Of a stretch of 64,000 nt of DNA, positions 8,535-18,002 are shown in pieces (the stretch's first letter is position 1; every line of letters begins with the position of its first letter). A program made the position numbers and the translations under genes. Source of the DNA: Flavobacterium sp. N1736 (lineage in GTDB: Bacteria > Bacteroidota > Bacteroidia > Flavobacteriales > Flavobacteriaceae); NCBI RefSeq assembly GCF_025947065.1, contig NZ_CP109994.1, positions 558,001 to 622,000 on the forward strand. Direction: 5' to 3'. The notes beneath the pieces are model-generated. The model searched no databases, was not told the DNA's origin, and was given only the letters and a program-made list of their open reading frames with translations.

Positions 8535-8628
8535 TTTTACTCCCTTTCATATTTTCTTAGTCTATTATTTTTAGTAAAAACATAACTTTTATCATGTAAT
8601 TTTAGTTTTTTTTTGCAATTATAAAAAG

Positions 8629-8636
8629 TACCTTTG
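8629..8636 (+). promoter_or_regulatory. -7 element of mqo
   Basis: TACCTTTG, a perfect TAnnTTTG, 23 bases before the mqo ATG. No TTG stands at the ideal -33 distance. Confidence 0.55.
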
Positions 8637-8659
8637 CACTTTAAAAACAAATTACTGTT

Positions 8660-10156
8660 ATGCCTGACAATACAATACGTTCCAATAGTGAAGTAGTGCT
8701 TATTGGAGCTGGAATTATGAGCGCAACTCTTGGATTAATCTTAAAAGAGCTGCAACCGGATTTAAAAATTGAAATTTACGAAAGATTAGATGTTGCTGCA
8801 GCCGAAAGCTCTGATGCATGGAATAATGCAGGAACAGGACATTCTGCCTTTTGTGAGCTAAATTATACTCCCGAAAAGGCTGACGGAAGTATTGATCCTA
8901 AAAAAGCGATAAGTATAGCAGAATCATTTGAGGTTTCGCGCCAGTTCTGGTCTTATTTAGTACAGCAAAATAAAATTCCGTCTCCTGATAATTTTATAAA
9001 AAGTGTGCCTCATATGAGTTTTGTCTGGGGCGATAAAAATGTAGAATATCTTAAAAAGAGATTCGAAGCTTTACAAAGCAATCCTATTTTTTCTCAAATG
9101 ACTTTTAGTACCGATTTTGAGCAATTAAAACAATGGATGCCGCTTGTAATGGAAGGCAGAGAAGCGAATGAAAAATTGGCTGCAACACATATGGCTATTG
9201 GTACCGATGTTAATTTTGGTGCATTAACCAGAAGCATGTTCAATTATTTAGAAAAACTGGACGGTGTTTCTTTGCATTTTAATCACGAAGTTAAAAAGTT
9301 AAGACAACGCGAAGATAAATCATGGAGAATTAAAATTACTGATTTGTCAACCGGCGATACAAGAAAAGCATACACAAAATTTGTTTTTATCGGAGCAGGT
9401 GGAGGTTCATTACCATTGCTGGAAAAAGCAAATGTTCCAGAAGGAAACGGTTATGGTGGTTTCCCGGTAAGCGGGCAATGGCTAAAATGTACAAATCCCG
9501 AAGTTATTGCCAAACATGCTGCAAAAGTATACGGAAAAGCCAGCGTTGGAGCTCCTCCAATGTCTGTTCCACATATTGATACACGTGTAATTGATGGTGA
9601 AAAAGCACTTCTTTTTGGGCCTTTTGCAGGATTTTCGACTCGTTTCTTAAAAAACGGATCGTATCTTGATTTACCATTGTCTATAAAAGCAAACAATTTA
9701 ATTCCGATGTTATCAGCGGGATTTCATAATATACCTTTAACCAAATATTTAATCGAACAGGTTCGTCAGTCGCCAAAAGACAGAATGAATGCATTGCGTG
9801 AATATTTACCAACAGCACGTTCTAAAGACTGGAAACTGGAAAGAGCGGGACAACGTGTTCAGGTTATTAAAAAAGATGAAAAAGAAGGTGGAGTTTTAGA
9901 GTTTGGTACAGAAGTAATTAATACGCATGATGGAACTTTGGCAGTTTTACTTGGAGCTTCTCCGGGAGCATCAACAGCGGTTTCGATTATGATTGACTTA
10001 ATAAGCAGATGTTTTACCAATCAAATTAAGACACCGGAATGGGAGTCTAAAATGAAAAATATGATTCCTTCTTACGGAAAAACTTTAAATGATAAACCAG
10101 AGCTTTTACAAGAAATCAGAAAGCATACATCTGAAGTTTTAAAATTGAATAACTAA
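8660..10156 (+). CDS. mqo: Malate:quinone oxidoreductase
   Basis: Mqo oxidises malate to oxaloacetate and passes electrons to menaquinone, as a peripheral FAD enzyme on the inner membrane. The 498 residues start with VVLIGAGIMSATLGLIL, the FAD GxGxxS/A-type Rossmann motif, with the ribose-binding Glu in IEIYERLD. AAESSDAWNNAGTGHSAFCELNYTP is a signature block of the Mqo family. Near the C-terminus LLGASPGASTAVSIM is the second conserved Mqo signature. It replaces or supplements NAD-malate dehydrogenase in the TCA cycle. Monocistronic, with its own -7 box and a hairpin behind it. Confidence 0.97.
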   Translation: MPDNTIRSNSEVVLIGAGIMSATLGLILKELQPDLKIEIYERLDVAAAESSDAWNNAGTGHSAFCELNYTPEKADGSIDPKKAISIAESFEVSRQFWSYLVQQNKIPSPDNFIKSVPHMSFVWGDKNVEYLKKRFEALQSNPIFSQMTFSTDFEQLKQWMPLVMEGREANEKLAATHMAIGTDVNFGALTRSMFNYLEKLDGVSLHFNHEVKKLRQREDKSWRIKITDLSTGDTRKAYTKFVFIGAGGGSLPLLEKANVPEGNGYGGFPVSGQWLKCTNPEVIAKHAAKVYGKASVGAPPMSVPHIDTRVIDGEKALLFGPFAGFSTRFLKNGSYLDLPLSIKANNLIPMLSAGFHNIPLTKYLIEQVRQSPKDRMNALREYLPTARSKDWKLERAGQRVQVIKKDEKEGGVLEFGTEVINTHDGTLAVLLGASPGASTAVSIMIDLISRCFTNQIKTPEWESKMKNMIPSYGKTLNDKPELLQEIRKHTSEVLKLNN

Positions 10157-10180
10157 TTAGATTAAAATCTATATAACAGC

Positions 10181-10206
10181 AAATCCAGATGAATTAATCT
10201 GGATTT
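10181..10206. terminator. Terminator between mqo and the FUSC gene
   Basis: AAATCCAGAT (10181-10190) and ATCTGGATTT (10197-10206) form a 10-base stem with a 6-base loop. It overlaps the stop region of the convergent FUSC gene. Confidence 0.6.
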
Positions 10207-12416
10207 ATTGCTTTAAGGTCTTTTGTGTTCTGTAAAATCTTTTCAGATAGATTACTCATCCAGATTAGTTGTTCAATAACCATTTGGGCTTCCTGCATTT
10301 TTGCCTGACGTGTTTCTTTATCAAGTTCGTCATCCGTTGCCAAACGATTAAAATTGATACGTTTAAGTTCTTCAAATTGCAAAGTCACATCTTCTTTTTC
10401 GAAAAAAGTATCAGTGACAATAGTTTCGTTTCTTAAAATGGAAATAGCCTGATCCAGATTCGACAGTATAGTTTTTATAATATAATTAAATGATTCTGAG
10501 GCAGATGTTGTTTGATGCGCCTGAATATAAGTGGATAAAGAAGCTAATGCGGAAAGTAAGGAATGGTTTAAAACAACCAATTTATTAACCAATGGTAACG
10601 TTTTTTGCTTTGATTTTGGCTCTTGCATCATACGCTGAAAAGAGGTCATTAAATTTCCAATTTCTACAAATGCATGTTTTCTTGCCAATCGGTATGAAGT
10701 AGGAACTTCACCTTTCTTGTTATAAAAATCGGCAATTTGTTTAAGATAGTTTCTGTTAGAACGAACCGAATTTTCAATATGTATAGGCGTATTTATAAAC
10801 TCCCATGCCGGCCATAAAAACTGATTGGCTAAAAAGGCTAAAACTGCTCCCGCAATTGAATCTAATATTCTAAATTGAATTACTTCGACAACATTTGGTG
10901 TTAGAATTCCGTAAATAAAAACGACATACATCGTTACAAAAGTGGCACTTATTTTATAGTTGATTTGTGTAAACGAAATTCCGAGTAACATACAAACAAT
11001 AGAAAAAATACTCAGTAAGACGTGATTTTGAACTAATGAAACAATCCCAAAAGCAATTAATCCTCCTAAAATAGTTCCGAAGATTCTGTTATAAGATCTT
11101 TCCTTTGTTAAACCATAACCAGGACGCATAATGACAACGATGGTCAATAAAATCCAATATACATTTTGAAAAGGCAGAATTTTTCCAATAATAAAACCTA
11201 TTAAAATAGTGATCGTCAATCGCAATGAATGTCTAAAAATAGAAGAGGAGAAACTCATATTTTCTGTCAGCGTGCGCAAAGGATAATATTGAGGAGTGAG
11301 GAATTTTTCCAACTCTTTATCTTTGTCTTTTAGTTTATAAGACTGCATGGCAAGTGAAAAAGCCCTTTGGATAATTTTTATTTTTCCAACTTGGTTTTTA
11401 GCATATTTCAACATATTGGTTAACATCAAAACACCTTCGGCAGCTTCATCTTTACCTAAAGTTTTTTCATAATCAAAAATGGCAAATTCAAGTGCATCAA
11501 GTTCATTTTTTAAATCATGTTTATCCACATAAACCGCAATATGATGTACATTTTTAGAAAGTTTTTTTAAGGTCGAAGCCAATTTGTAAGCCACATTTTG
11601 ATACGTTCTTAAAACTTCCGGATGTCGGTCAAACTTTTCATGAAGTTTACTATGATCAAATGAAGTATATAAGGCAAGTTCCTGTATTTCAACAAGAGTA
11701 ATAAAAACAAGCAGCATTTTTCTGTTCTGGCTGTTGGCTGCAGAGGTGTTTTGATTTCCAATAAGTACTTTACGTAAATCTTCATTAATTAAATTTAATT
11801 CAACCTGAAGCGCCAGTTGTTTTTCGATAATGGCAGTTCGTTTGGCTTCCGGACTCCATAAATCGCCTCTTAATTTTAAATATTTTGCCGTTAATTTTAT
11901 GCCTTCAGCAATTTGTAATTCAACATATTTATAAGGGTGTACAAAATGAAACACCATAGATACGATTAAATATAAAATTCCTCCGATAAATATAAATCCT
12001 GAATATTGAAACGCTTCCCAGCCTTGGTGTAAATGCCCAAATGATAACGAAATAGAAAGTAATGCCGAAAATGAAACCAAAGTTGCTCGCTGTCCGTAAA
12101 CAGAGATCATGGAGCATAGAAAAAGCAATAAGCCTAAAAACGGATAAAATAAAAATGGAAAAGGATAGGCTAAATTGACAAGGAAATTAACTCCCGAAAC
12201 AATAAATGAAGCAACAATAAGACCTTTTATTTTATGTTTTAATGTACTGGGAATATCACTTGGATACGTAAAAAAAGCGCCAAGCGCAATGGTAAAACCA
12301 ATTTCAAAATAGCCCAGAAAATTCAAAATTAAAACAGGAACAACAGAAGCAATAGTTACTTTTGAAGCGTTAAAAAAAGAAGTACTGTTTGTGAATTTTG
12401 TGATACGTTCGTACAT
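10194..12416 (-). CDS. FUSC-family inner-membrane protein (YccS/YhfK-like)
   Basis: A 740-residue membrane protein with two hydrophobic blocks, at about residues 20-165 and 395-540, separated and followed by cytoplasmic helical regions; this is the FUSC/YccS layout. The second block contains FQNVYWILLTIVVIMRPGYG followed by RIFGTILGG, a hallmark of FUSC domains (fusaric acid resistance, aromatic acid efflux). The substrate is unknown; related proteins are proposed exporters of aromatic or hydrophobic acids. It stands alone on the minus strand between mqo and def. Length agrees with YccS-type proteins. Confidence 0.88.
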   Translation of the reverse strand: MYERITKFTNSTSFFNASKVTIASVVPVLILNFLGYFEIGFTIALGAFFTYPSDIPSTLKHKIKGLIVASFIVSGVNFLVNLAYPFPFLFYPFLGLLLFLCSMISVYGQRATLVSFSALLSISLSFGHLHQGWEAFQYSGFIFIGGILYLIVSMVFHFVHPYKYVELQIAEGIKLTAKYLKLRGDLWSPEAKRTAIIEKQLALQVELNLINEDLRKVLIGNQNTSAANSQNRKMLLVFITLVEIQELALYTSFDHSKLHEKFDRHPEVLRTYQNVAYKLASTLKKLSKNVHHIAVYVDKHDLKNELDALEFAIFDYEKTLGKDEAAEGVLMLTNMLKYAKNQVGKIKIIQRAFSLAMQSYKLKDKDKELEKFLTPQYYPLRTLTENMSFSSSIFRHSLRLTITILIGFIIGKILPFQNVYWILLTIVVIMRPGYGLTKERSYNRIFGTILGGLIAFGIVSLVQNHVLLSIFSIVCMLLGISFTQINYKISATFVTMYVVFIYGILTPNVVEVIQFRILDSIAGAVLAFLANQFLWPAWEFINTPIHIENSVRSNRNYLKQIADFYNKKGEVPTSYRLARKHAFVEIGNLMTSFQRMMQEPKSKQKTLPLVNKLVVLNHSLLSALASLSTYIQAHQTTSASESFNYIIKTILSNLDQAISILRNETIVTDTFFEKEDVTLQFEELKRINFNRLATDDELDKETRQAKMQEAQMVIEQLIWMSNLSEKILQNTKDLKAINPD

Positions 12417-12544
12417 AAAATGAGGTTTACTAGCAAAGGTAAGAATTGTACGAGTTAATTTGGCATAATTATGGATGAGATTTTAATAAGCAGTGAAAAA
12501 TGCGATTAATGTGTGTTTAGAATTATTCATTGACTATTTTTTAC

Positions 12545-12552
12545 TATTTTTG
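12545..12552 (+). promoter_or_regulatory. -7 element of def
   Basis: TATTTTTG, a perfect TAnnTTTG. The open frame of def extends upstream through it to 12530, so the ATG at 12614 is the likely start. Confidence 0.5.
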
Positions 12553-12613
12553 CCAGCTGAATTATGAGAGCAAATTTCAATGTTTTCAGCACATAATACT
12601 TAAATTAATACGA

Positions 12614-13204
12614 ATGATTTTACCAATTGTAGGATATGGCGATCCTGTTTTAAGAAAAGTGGGCGAGGCAATTACGCCGGATTATCCCAACTTAAAAGAA
12701 ACAATAGCAAACATGTATGAGACCATGTACAATGCTTACGGCGTAGGATTGGCTGCACCGCAGGTTGGTATGGCGATTCGTTTGTTTATTATCGATACAA
12801 CACCTTTTAGTGATGATGAAGATGTATCGACAAAAGAGCAAAACGATTTAAAAGGCTTTAAAAAAACTTTTATCAATGCTAAAATTGTAAAAGAAGAAGG
12901 TGAGGAGTGGAGTTTTAACGAAGGTTGTCTGAGTATTCCGGATGTTCGTGAAGATGTTTATAGAAAACCAACTGTTACAATTGAATATTGTGAAGAGGAT
13001 TTTGTAATGAAAACGGAGGTTTTTGACGGATTGATTGCAAGAGTTATTCAGCATGAATACGATCATATCGAAGGGATTTTATTTACGGATAAAATATCTT
13101 CTTTGAAAAAACGTTTGATTCAAAAGAAATTGAAAAATATTACCGAAGGAAAAACTTTTCAGGAATACAGAATGAAATTTGCTGCTGCAAAAAAAGGGAG
13201 ATAA
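12614..13204 (+). CDS. def: Peptide deformylase
   Basis: Removes the formyl group from the N-terminal methionine of new proteins. All three motifs are present: GVGLAAPQVG (motif 1), EGCLSIP (motif 2, metal Cys) and QHEYDHIEG (motif 3, HExxH). Starting at the ATG at 12614 (MILPIVGYGDPVLRK) gives 196 residues, normal for the family. The frame is open from 12530, but that extension would translate the promoter and has no conserved residues. Followed on the same strand by the DUF5606 gene and mazG, an order I associate with Flavobacteria. Confidence 0.97.
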   Translation: MILPIVGYGDPVLRKVGEAITPDYPNLKETIANMYETMYNAYGVGLAAPQVGMAIRLFIIDTTPFSDDEDVSTKEQNDLKGFKKTFINAKIVKEEGEEWSFNEGCLSIPDVREDVYRKPTVTIEYCEEDFVMKTEVFDGLIARVIQHEYDHIEGILFTDKISSLKKRLIQKKLKNITEGKTFQEYRMKFAAAKKGR

Positions 13205-13262
13205 ATGATGTTCTGAGAAAAGGACATACAAAAAGAAATTCTTAATACTAATTTTAATAAAC

Positions 13263-13748
13263 ATGAATTTAGAGAAAATTTTAGCCATTTCTGGGAAACC
13301 AGGTTTATATGTATTGAAAGTGCAAACTCGTACAGGTTTTGTGGCAGAATCATTATTAGACGGAAAAAAAATCACAGTAAACTTAAAAAGTAATGTAAGT
13401 TTATTATCTGAAATTTCAATCTACACTTACGATGGAGAAAAACCTTTAACGGAAGTAATGCAGCTTATTGCTAAAAAAGAAAAGAACGGTCAGGCAATTT
13501 CTCATAAAGAAGATAACGCTACATTAACAAGTTATTTTAAAGAAATTTTACCTGATTTTGATGAAGAAAGGGTTTATCCTTCAGATATTAAAAAAGTATT
13601 AAACTGGTATAACACGCTTGAGACAAAAGGATTGGTTACAGATTTGGCACCAGCGGTTACAGAAACTCCGGAAAAAACTCCGGTTGCTGAAGAAAAACCA
13701 AAAAAAGCTCCGACGGCTAAAAAACCAAAAGCTAAAAAAGAAGAATAG
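13263..13748 (+). CDS. DUF5606 domain protein with Lys/Pro/Ala-rich tail
   Basis: A 161-residue protein. The N-terminal ~125 residues (MNLEKILAISGKPGLYVLKV, then a helical EILPDFDEERVYPSDIKKVLNWYNTL segment) match the Bacteroidota DUF5606 family, which has no assigned function. The last ~35 residues are low complexity, rich in Pro, Lys, Ala and Glu, a pattern seen in nucleic-acid or protein-binding tails. Lies 58 bases behind def on the same strand and before mazG; a terminator hairpin follows. Function unknown. Confidence 0.85.
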   Translation: MNLEKILAISGKPGLYVLKVQTRTGFVAESLLDGKKITVNLKSNVSLLSEISIYTYDGEKPLTEVMQLIAKKEKNGQAISHKEDNATLTSYFKEILPDFDEERVYPSDIKKVLNWYNTLETKGLVTDLAPAVTETPEKTPVAEEKPKKAPTAKKPKAKKEE

Positions 13749-13770
13749 TAATTAATCTTCCATTAATATA

Positions 13771-13806
13771 TTATCCTGTTAAGATATTTTCTTGACAGGA
13801 TTTTTT
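13771..13806 (+). terminator. Hairpin terminator behind the DUF5606 gene
   Basis: ATCCTGTTAAG (13773-13783) pairs with CTTGACAGGAT (13791-13801), with one G-U pair, followed by a T-run. Confidence 0.7.
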
Positions 13807-13847
13807 ACTTTTACACCATTAGGTTACAATCCAAAAAAACTTCAAAA

Positions 13848-14618
13848 ATGAGTAAAGAACTTCAACTTCAGGCATTCGAAAGATTATTAATTATTATGGA
13901 TGAACTGCGTGAACAATGTCCGTGGGATAAAAAGCAGACTTTGCAAACGCTTAGACATCTTACCATTGAAGAAACGTATGAATTGGGAGATGCAATTTTG
14001 GATAATGATTTAAACGAAGTAAAAAAAGAATTAGGAGATTTATTGCTGCATATTGTTTTTTATGCAAAAATAGGCTCAGAAACCAATGATTTTGATATTG
14101 CTGATGTTTGTAACGAAATTTGCGAAAAACTAATTCATCGTCATCCTCACATTTATAGCGATACAGTTGTAAAAGATGAAGAAGAAGTCAAACAAAATTG
14201 GGAAAAATTAAAACTTAAAGAAGGAAAAAAATCTGTTTTAGAAGGAGTTCCAAGAAGTTTACCGGCATTAGTTAAAGCAAGCCGAATTCAGGATAAAGTA
14301 AAAGGTGTTGGTTTTGATTGGGAAGAACCGCATCAGGTTTGGGATAAAGTGCAGGAAGAATTGCAAGAACTGCAAGTAGAAGTGACGGCTGGAGATCAGG
14401 ATAAAATTGAGGCAGAATTTGGAGACGTATTATTTTCCATGATTAATTATGCCCGATTTTTAAATGTAAATCCGGAAGATGCTTTGGAGCGAACCAATAA
14501 AAAGTTTATTAAACGTTTTCAATATCTTGAAAGTAAAGCAGGTGAATTAGGAAAACCTTTAATGGATATGACACTTGCAGAAATGGATGTTTTTTGGAAT
14601 GAGGCGAAAAAGCTCTGA
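13848..14618 (+). CDS. mazG: Nucleoside triphosphate pyrophosphohydrolase MazG
   Basis: MazG hydrolyses (d)NTPs to monophosphates and pyrophosphate, a house-cleaning and ppGpp-related role in the cytoplasm. The 256 residues carry two MazG domains. The first has CPWDKKQTLQTLRHLTIEETYEL with the ExxE metal ligands. The second has KIEAEFGDVLFSMINYAR with the matching E-x3-D. Length and the tandem layout are those of full-length E. coli-type MazG. Its TGA directly abuts the stop codon of the convergent regulator gene at 14619, with no gap between them. Confidence 0.96.
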   Translation: MSKELQLQAFERLLIIMDELREQCPWDKKQTLQTLRHLTIEETYELGDAILDNDLNEVKKELGDLLLHIVFYAKIGSETNDFDIADVCNEICEKLIHRHPHIYSDTVVKDEEEVKQNWEKLKLKEGKKSVLEGVPRSLPALVKASRIQDKVKGVGFDWEEPHQVWDKVQEELQELQVEVTAGDQDKIEAEFGDVLFSMINYARFLNVNPEDALERTNKKFIKRFQYLESKAGELGKPLMDMTLAEMDVFWNEAKKL

Positions 14619-15299
14619 TTATTCGGCTAGCTTTTTTAATGCTTTTACATCTTTAAGAACAATTTTTTTACCAACTAATTCTATAAAATCTAATTTATTA
14701 AAATCAGAAAGCAAACGGATGCAGCTTTCGGTTGCCGTTCCTATCATTCCGGCTAATTCTTCTCTGGTTAGTTGTACTTTTAGGGTTTTATCATCGTTTA
14801 TTCCAAAAAAGTCATGTAAATAAAGCAATGTTTCTGCTAATCTTTGTTTTACGGTTTTTTGAACTAATGCAATTTTATCATTCTCAGATTCTTTTAAATC
14901 CTCACAAACAGATTGCATTAATTTCATCGAAAACTGATTGTTAGTATTAAAAAAACCAATAATCTCAGATTTTGGAATAAAACAAACTTCCATATCAGCT
15001 ATAGCTTTTGCACTCAGATTGGCAGGTTCGTTACTAATCATAGAACGCTGTCCTAAAAGCTCACCTGATTTTACTAATTTTACAATCTGATCTTTTCCGT
15101 TGGCACTAAGTTTTGAAAGTTTTCCAACTCCGTCTTTCACACAAAAAACGCCATTCGTGACTTCACCTTCTTCAAAAATTGACTCTCCTTTTTTAATTGT
15201 GTAAGTAGTTTTGCTGTTTGCAAGTTTTATAACTTCATCTTTATTTAAGGCTTGTAAAGAAGTTAACTGCCGTACGATACATTGGTCACATTTATTCAT
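14619..15299 (-). CDS. Crp/Fnr-family transcriptional regulator
   Basis: A 226-residue regulator. Residues ~20-130 form a cyclic-nucleotide-binding-like beta roll (KKGESIFEEGEVTNGVFCVKDG and SGELLGQRSMISNEP). The C-terminus is a winged helix (LTREELAGMIGTATESCIRLL). The N-terminus has Cys4-x2-Cys7 (CDQC), but not the four-Cys pattern of classic FNR, so an iron-sulfur or redox role is uncertain. In the recognition helix Glu and Arg line up with FNR Glu209 and Arg213, while Ile replaces Ser212. It lies divergent to ccoI, and the FNR-like palindromes at ccoI, ccoS and hemN are its likely sites. Probable controller of the low-oxygen respiration block. Confidence 0.9.
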   Translation of the reverse strand: MNKCDQCIVRQLTSLQALNKDEVIKLANSKTTYTIKKGESIFEEGEVTNGVFCVKDGVGKLSKLSANGKDQIVKLVKSGELLGQRSMISNEPANLSAKAIADMEVCFIPKSEIIGFFNTNNQFSMKLMQSVCEDLKESENDKIALVQKTVKQRLAETLLYLHDFFGINDDKTLKVQLTREELAGMIGTATESCIRLLSDFNKLDFIELVGKKIVLKDVKALKKLAE

Positions 15300-15432
15300 G
15301 ACAAAAATTTTATGCGAAATTAACCAATATTCAGGTTTAAAAGCAGAATAATTAGAGAAAAAAACAATAAAAAAAGTTCAATCGTAATTTGCCCTTTTTA
15401 TTTTAGTAAATTAGAATCATAATTTATTAAAG

Positions 15433-15448
15433 TATGATAAATATCATA
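15433..15448. promoter_or_regulatory. Crp/Fnr-type operator in front of ccoI
   Basis: TATGATAAATATCATA, arms TATGAT and ATCATA around AAAT. Its centre is 29.5 bases upstream of the start of the -7-like sequence at 15470-15478, which puts it near -41, the class II activator position. The 14-base core is identical to the site at hemN. Confidence 0.75.
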
Positions 15449-15469
15449 TTTATAGTCTTTTGCAATTTG

Positions 15470-15478
15470 TAAACTTTG
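15470..15478 (+). promoter_or_regulatory. -7-like element of ccoI
   Basis: TAAACTTTG: a TA and TTTG with three instead of two bases between them. A suboptimal box of this kind fits a promoter that needs an activator bound at the palindrome 29.5 bases upstream. Confidence 0.5.
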
Positions 15479-15500
15479 CACAAGTTAAAAAAAACAAATT

Positions 15501-17894
15501 ATGAGTGAGCAAAGTTGTTTTCATTGTGGGCTAACCATTACTAAAAATGAAGAAATCAATTTTGATGAAAAAAAGTTCTGTTGTAATGGGTGCAAAACAG
15601 TTTACGAAATTTTCAGTCTTCATGATTTAACTTGCTATTACGATTTTGAAAAATCACCAGGTGCAACTCCACAAGATATTCAGGGAAAATATGATTTTCT
15701 TGATAACGAAACAATCTTATCAAAAATTTTAGAATTTCAGGAAGGAAACACCGCTATAGTTTCACTCAATATTCCCCATATTCATTGTAGTTCCTGTATT
15801 TGGATTCTTGAAAATCTAAACAGATTACAACCCGGAATCAGCATTTCTCAGGTTAATTTTCCGGAAAAAAAAGTTCGAATTACTTATAATCTAGATATTG
15901 TTTCCCTAAAAACAATTGTTTATTTACTTAGTTCAATAGGTTATGAACCTTATATTAGTTTAGAAAACTACGAAACAGGCAAAAGTAATGTAGACCGAAC
16001 GCTTACTTATAAACTTGGAGTTGCATTTTTTTGTTTCGGAAACATTATGTTGCTTTCGTTTCCCGAATATTTTGAAATAAAAGAGTTTTGGCTCGACAAT
16101 TACAAACCATTCTTTCGGGCTTTAATTTTTATCCTTTCATTGCCCAGTTTTTTATACTCAGCAAGTGGTTATTATGTTTCGGCCTATAAAAGCATTAAAT
16201 CCAAGATGTTAAATATTGATATTCCTATAGCGTTAGGAATTATTGTCATGTTTATACGAAGCACTTTTGATATGATTATGGATTATGGTCCTGGTTTTTT
16301 TGACAGTTTAACGGGTTTGGTTTTCTTTATGCTGCTAGGAAAAATGTTTCAAATTAAAACCTATAGTTTTTTGAGCTTTGAAAGAGATTTTAAATCTTAT
16401 TTTCCTATTGCGGTTACAAGAATTAATCTGGATACAACCGAAGAAAGTTTACCTATATATGATATCGTAAAAGGAAATCGATTATTAATTAGAAATCAGG
16501 AATTAATTCCCGTTGACGGAATCTTAATTAGTGAAAAAGCTGAAATCGATTATAGTTTTGTAACCGGTGAAGCAGTTCCAATTACTAAAAAATCAGGCGA
16601 TAAAATCTTTGCCGGAGGTAAACAAATTGGTAAAATTATCGAAATGGAAGTTTTACATTCCGTTTCGCAAAGTTATCTGACACAACTGTGGAGTAATGAA
16701 ATCTTTCAAAAAAATGTCGATCAAAAACACAAAACAATTACCGATGCCATTAGTAGATATTTTACTCCAATATTATTATTAATTGCCTTTGCAGGTTTTG
16801 GTTACTGGATATTTATTGATGCCAATATAGCTTTTAATGTTTTTACAGCTGTGCTAATTGTTGCATGCCCGTGTGCATTGGCACTTACGGCACCGTTTAC
16901 TTTTGGCAATATTCTTAGAATTCTGGGCAAACAAAAAATGTATCTTAAAAATGCTCTCGTTATTGAGCAATTAGCAAAAGTTGATACTTTAGTATTTGAT
17001 AAAACAGGAACAATCACAACAAATAAAAAAGCGAATATTACCTATGAAGGAAATTTAATTTCAGAGGAAAATAATATTCTTATCAAAAATGTGCTTCGCG
17101 CTTCAAATCATCCTTTAAGCCGAATGTTATATGATTTTTTACCTGAAATAAAAAAGATTAAAATAGATGACTTTCAGGAAATAACAGGAAAAGGAATTCA
17201 GGCTATTATTGATAATAGGCAAATTCAAATAGGTTCTGCCGAGTTTGTCAAGAACTCCGTTTCGGATTCGTCAGAAATAGAAAAAACGTCGCTGCACATT
17301 AAAATTGATCATGTCTATTACGGCAGGTTTGTATTTAAAAATCAATATAGAGAAGGTTTACAGGAGCTATTTTTAAAACTTAGTAAAACCTTTCAAATCA
17401 AAGTATTGTCTGGTGATAATGATGGAGAAAGAGAAAGTCTCGAAGCTATTTTGCCAAAAAATACTGAATTAATTTTTAATCAAAAACCAGAGCAAAAACT
17501 GGAGTTTATAAAGAAACTTCAGGAAAAAGGGCAGAATGTAATGATGATTGGTGATGGTTTAAATGACGCTGGTGCTTTGGCGCAAAGTAATGTTGGCATT
17601 TCTATCTCAGAAAATGTTAACGTGTTTTCTCCTGCCTGCGATGCAATTTTAGATGCTGGCGAATTTTCACGACTCGATTATTTTATAAAAATATCTCATA
17701 AATCAATTTCAATTATCAAGATGAGTTTTTGCTTGTCGCTGCTTTACAATATTGTTGGTTTATCCTTTGCTGTTACAGGCAATTTACTTCCATTAGTTGC
17801 GGCTATTATTATGCCGTTAAGTACAATTACGATTGTAAGTTTTGTTACTTTAATGTCTAATTATTTCAGTAACAGTAGTTTAAAACGATTATAA
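15501..17894 (+). CDS. ccoI: Copper-translocating P1B-type ATPase for cbb3 oxidase (CcoI-type)
   Basis: A 797-residue heavy-metal P-type ATPase. The N-terminus has a CFHCGL...FCCNGCKTVY cysteine-rich metal-binding domain typical of CcoI/FixI. A heavy-metal-associated domain follows with HCSSCIWIL. Membrane segments surround the CPC motif at residues 456-458 (VACPCALAL). The phosphorylation motif DKTGT starts at residue 500, and GDGLNDAGAL is the hinge. CcoI is thought to export copper across the inner membrane for assembly of the CuB site. Next to ccoS-ccoNO-ccoQ-ccoP-ccoG-ccoH, with an FNR-type operator in its promoter. Confidence 0.95.
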   Translation: MSEQSCFHCGLTITKNEEINFDEKKFCCNGCKTVYEIFSLHDLTCYYDFEKSPGATPQDIQGKYDFLDNETILSKILEFQEGNTAIVSLNIPHIHCSSCIWILENLNRLQPGISISQVNFPEKKVRITYNLDIVSLKTIVYLLSSIGYEPYISLENYETGKSNVDRTLTYKLGVAFFCFGNIMLLSFPEYFEIKEFWLDNYKPFFRALIFILSLPSFLYSASGYYVSAYKSIKSKMLNIDIPIALGIIVMFIRSTFDMIMDYGPGFFDSLTGLVFFMLLGKMFQIKTYSFLSFERDFKSYFPIAVTRINLDTTEESLPIYDIVKGNRLLIRNQELIPVDGILISEKAEIDYSFVTGEAVPITKKSGDKIFAGGKQIGKIIEMEVLHSVSQSYLTQLWSNEIFQKNVDQKHKTITDAISRYFTPILLLIAFAGFGYWIFIDANIAFNVFTAVLIVACPCALALTAPFTFGNILRILGKQKMYLKNALVIEQLAKVDTLVFDKTGTITTNKKANITYEGNLISEENNILIKNVLRASNHPLSRMLYDFLPEIKKIKIDDFQEITGKGIQAIIDNRQIQIGSAEFVKNSVSDSSEIEKTSLHIKIDHVYYGRFVFKNQYREGLQELFLKLSKTFQIKVLSGDNDGERESLEAILPKNTELIFNQKPEQKLEFIKKLQEKGQNVMMIGDGLNDAGALAQSNVGISISENVNVFSPACDAILDAGEFSRLDYFIKISHKSISIIKMSFCLSLLYNIVGLSFAVTGNLLPLVAAIIMPLSTITIVSFVTLMSNYFSNSSLKRL

Positions 17895-17940
17895 ATAATT
17901 GTTGTTATTATTTTTCCTACATTTAGCATTCTATTCAAAT

Positions 17941-17954
17941 ATGACAATTATCAT
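17941..17954. promoter_or_regulatory. Crp/Fnr-type operator in front of ccoS
   Basis: ATGACAATTATCAT, with T and A outside it extending the palindrome. It differs from the sites at ccoI and hemN inside the left arm (C instead of T) and in the spacer. The centre lies 29.5 bases before the -7 box at 17977-17984, exactly as at the other two. Confidence 0.7.
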
Positions 17955-17976
17955 ATTTTACCTGCCTATTACCTAT

Positions 17977-17984
17977 TAATTTTG
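17977..17984 (+). promoter_or_regulatory. -7 element of the ccoS-ccoNOQP operon
   Basis: TAATTTTG, a perfect TAnnTTTG, 18 bases before the ccoS ATG. It shows that the oxidase operon has its own promoter behind ccoI. Confidence 0.6.
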
Positions 17985-18002
17985 TTAACATAAATTTAGG
18001 GT

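Noticed and set aside
13079..13375. Two ORFs on the minus strand over def and DUF5606
   Set aside because: Antisense shadows of two well-supported genes.
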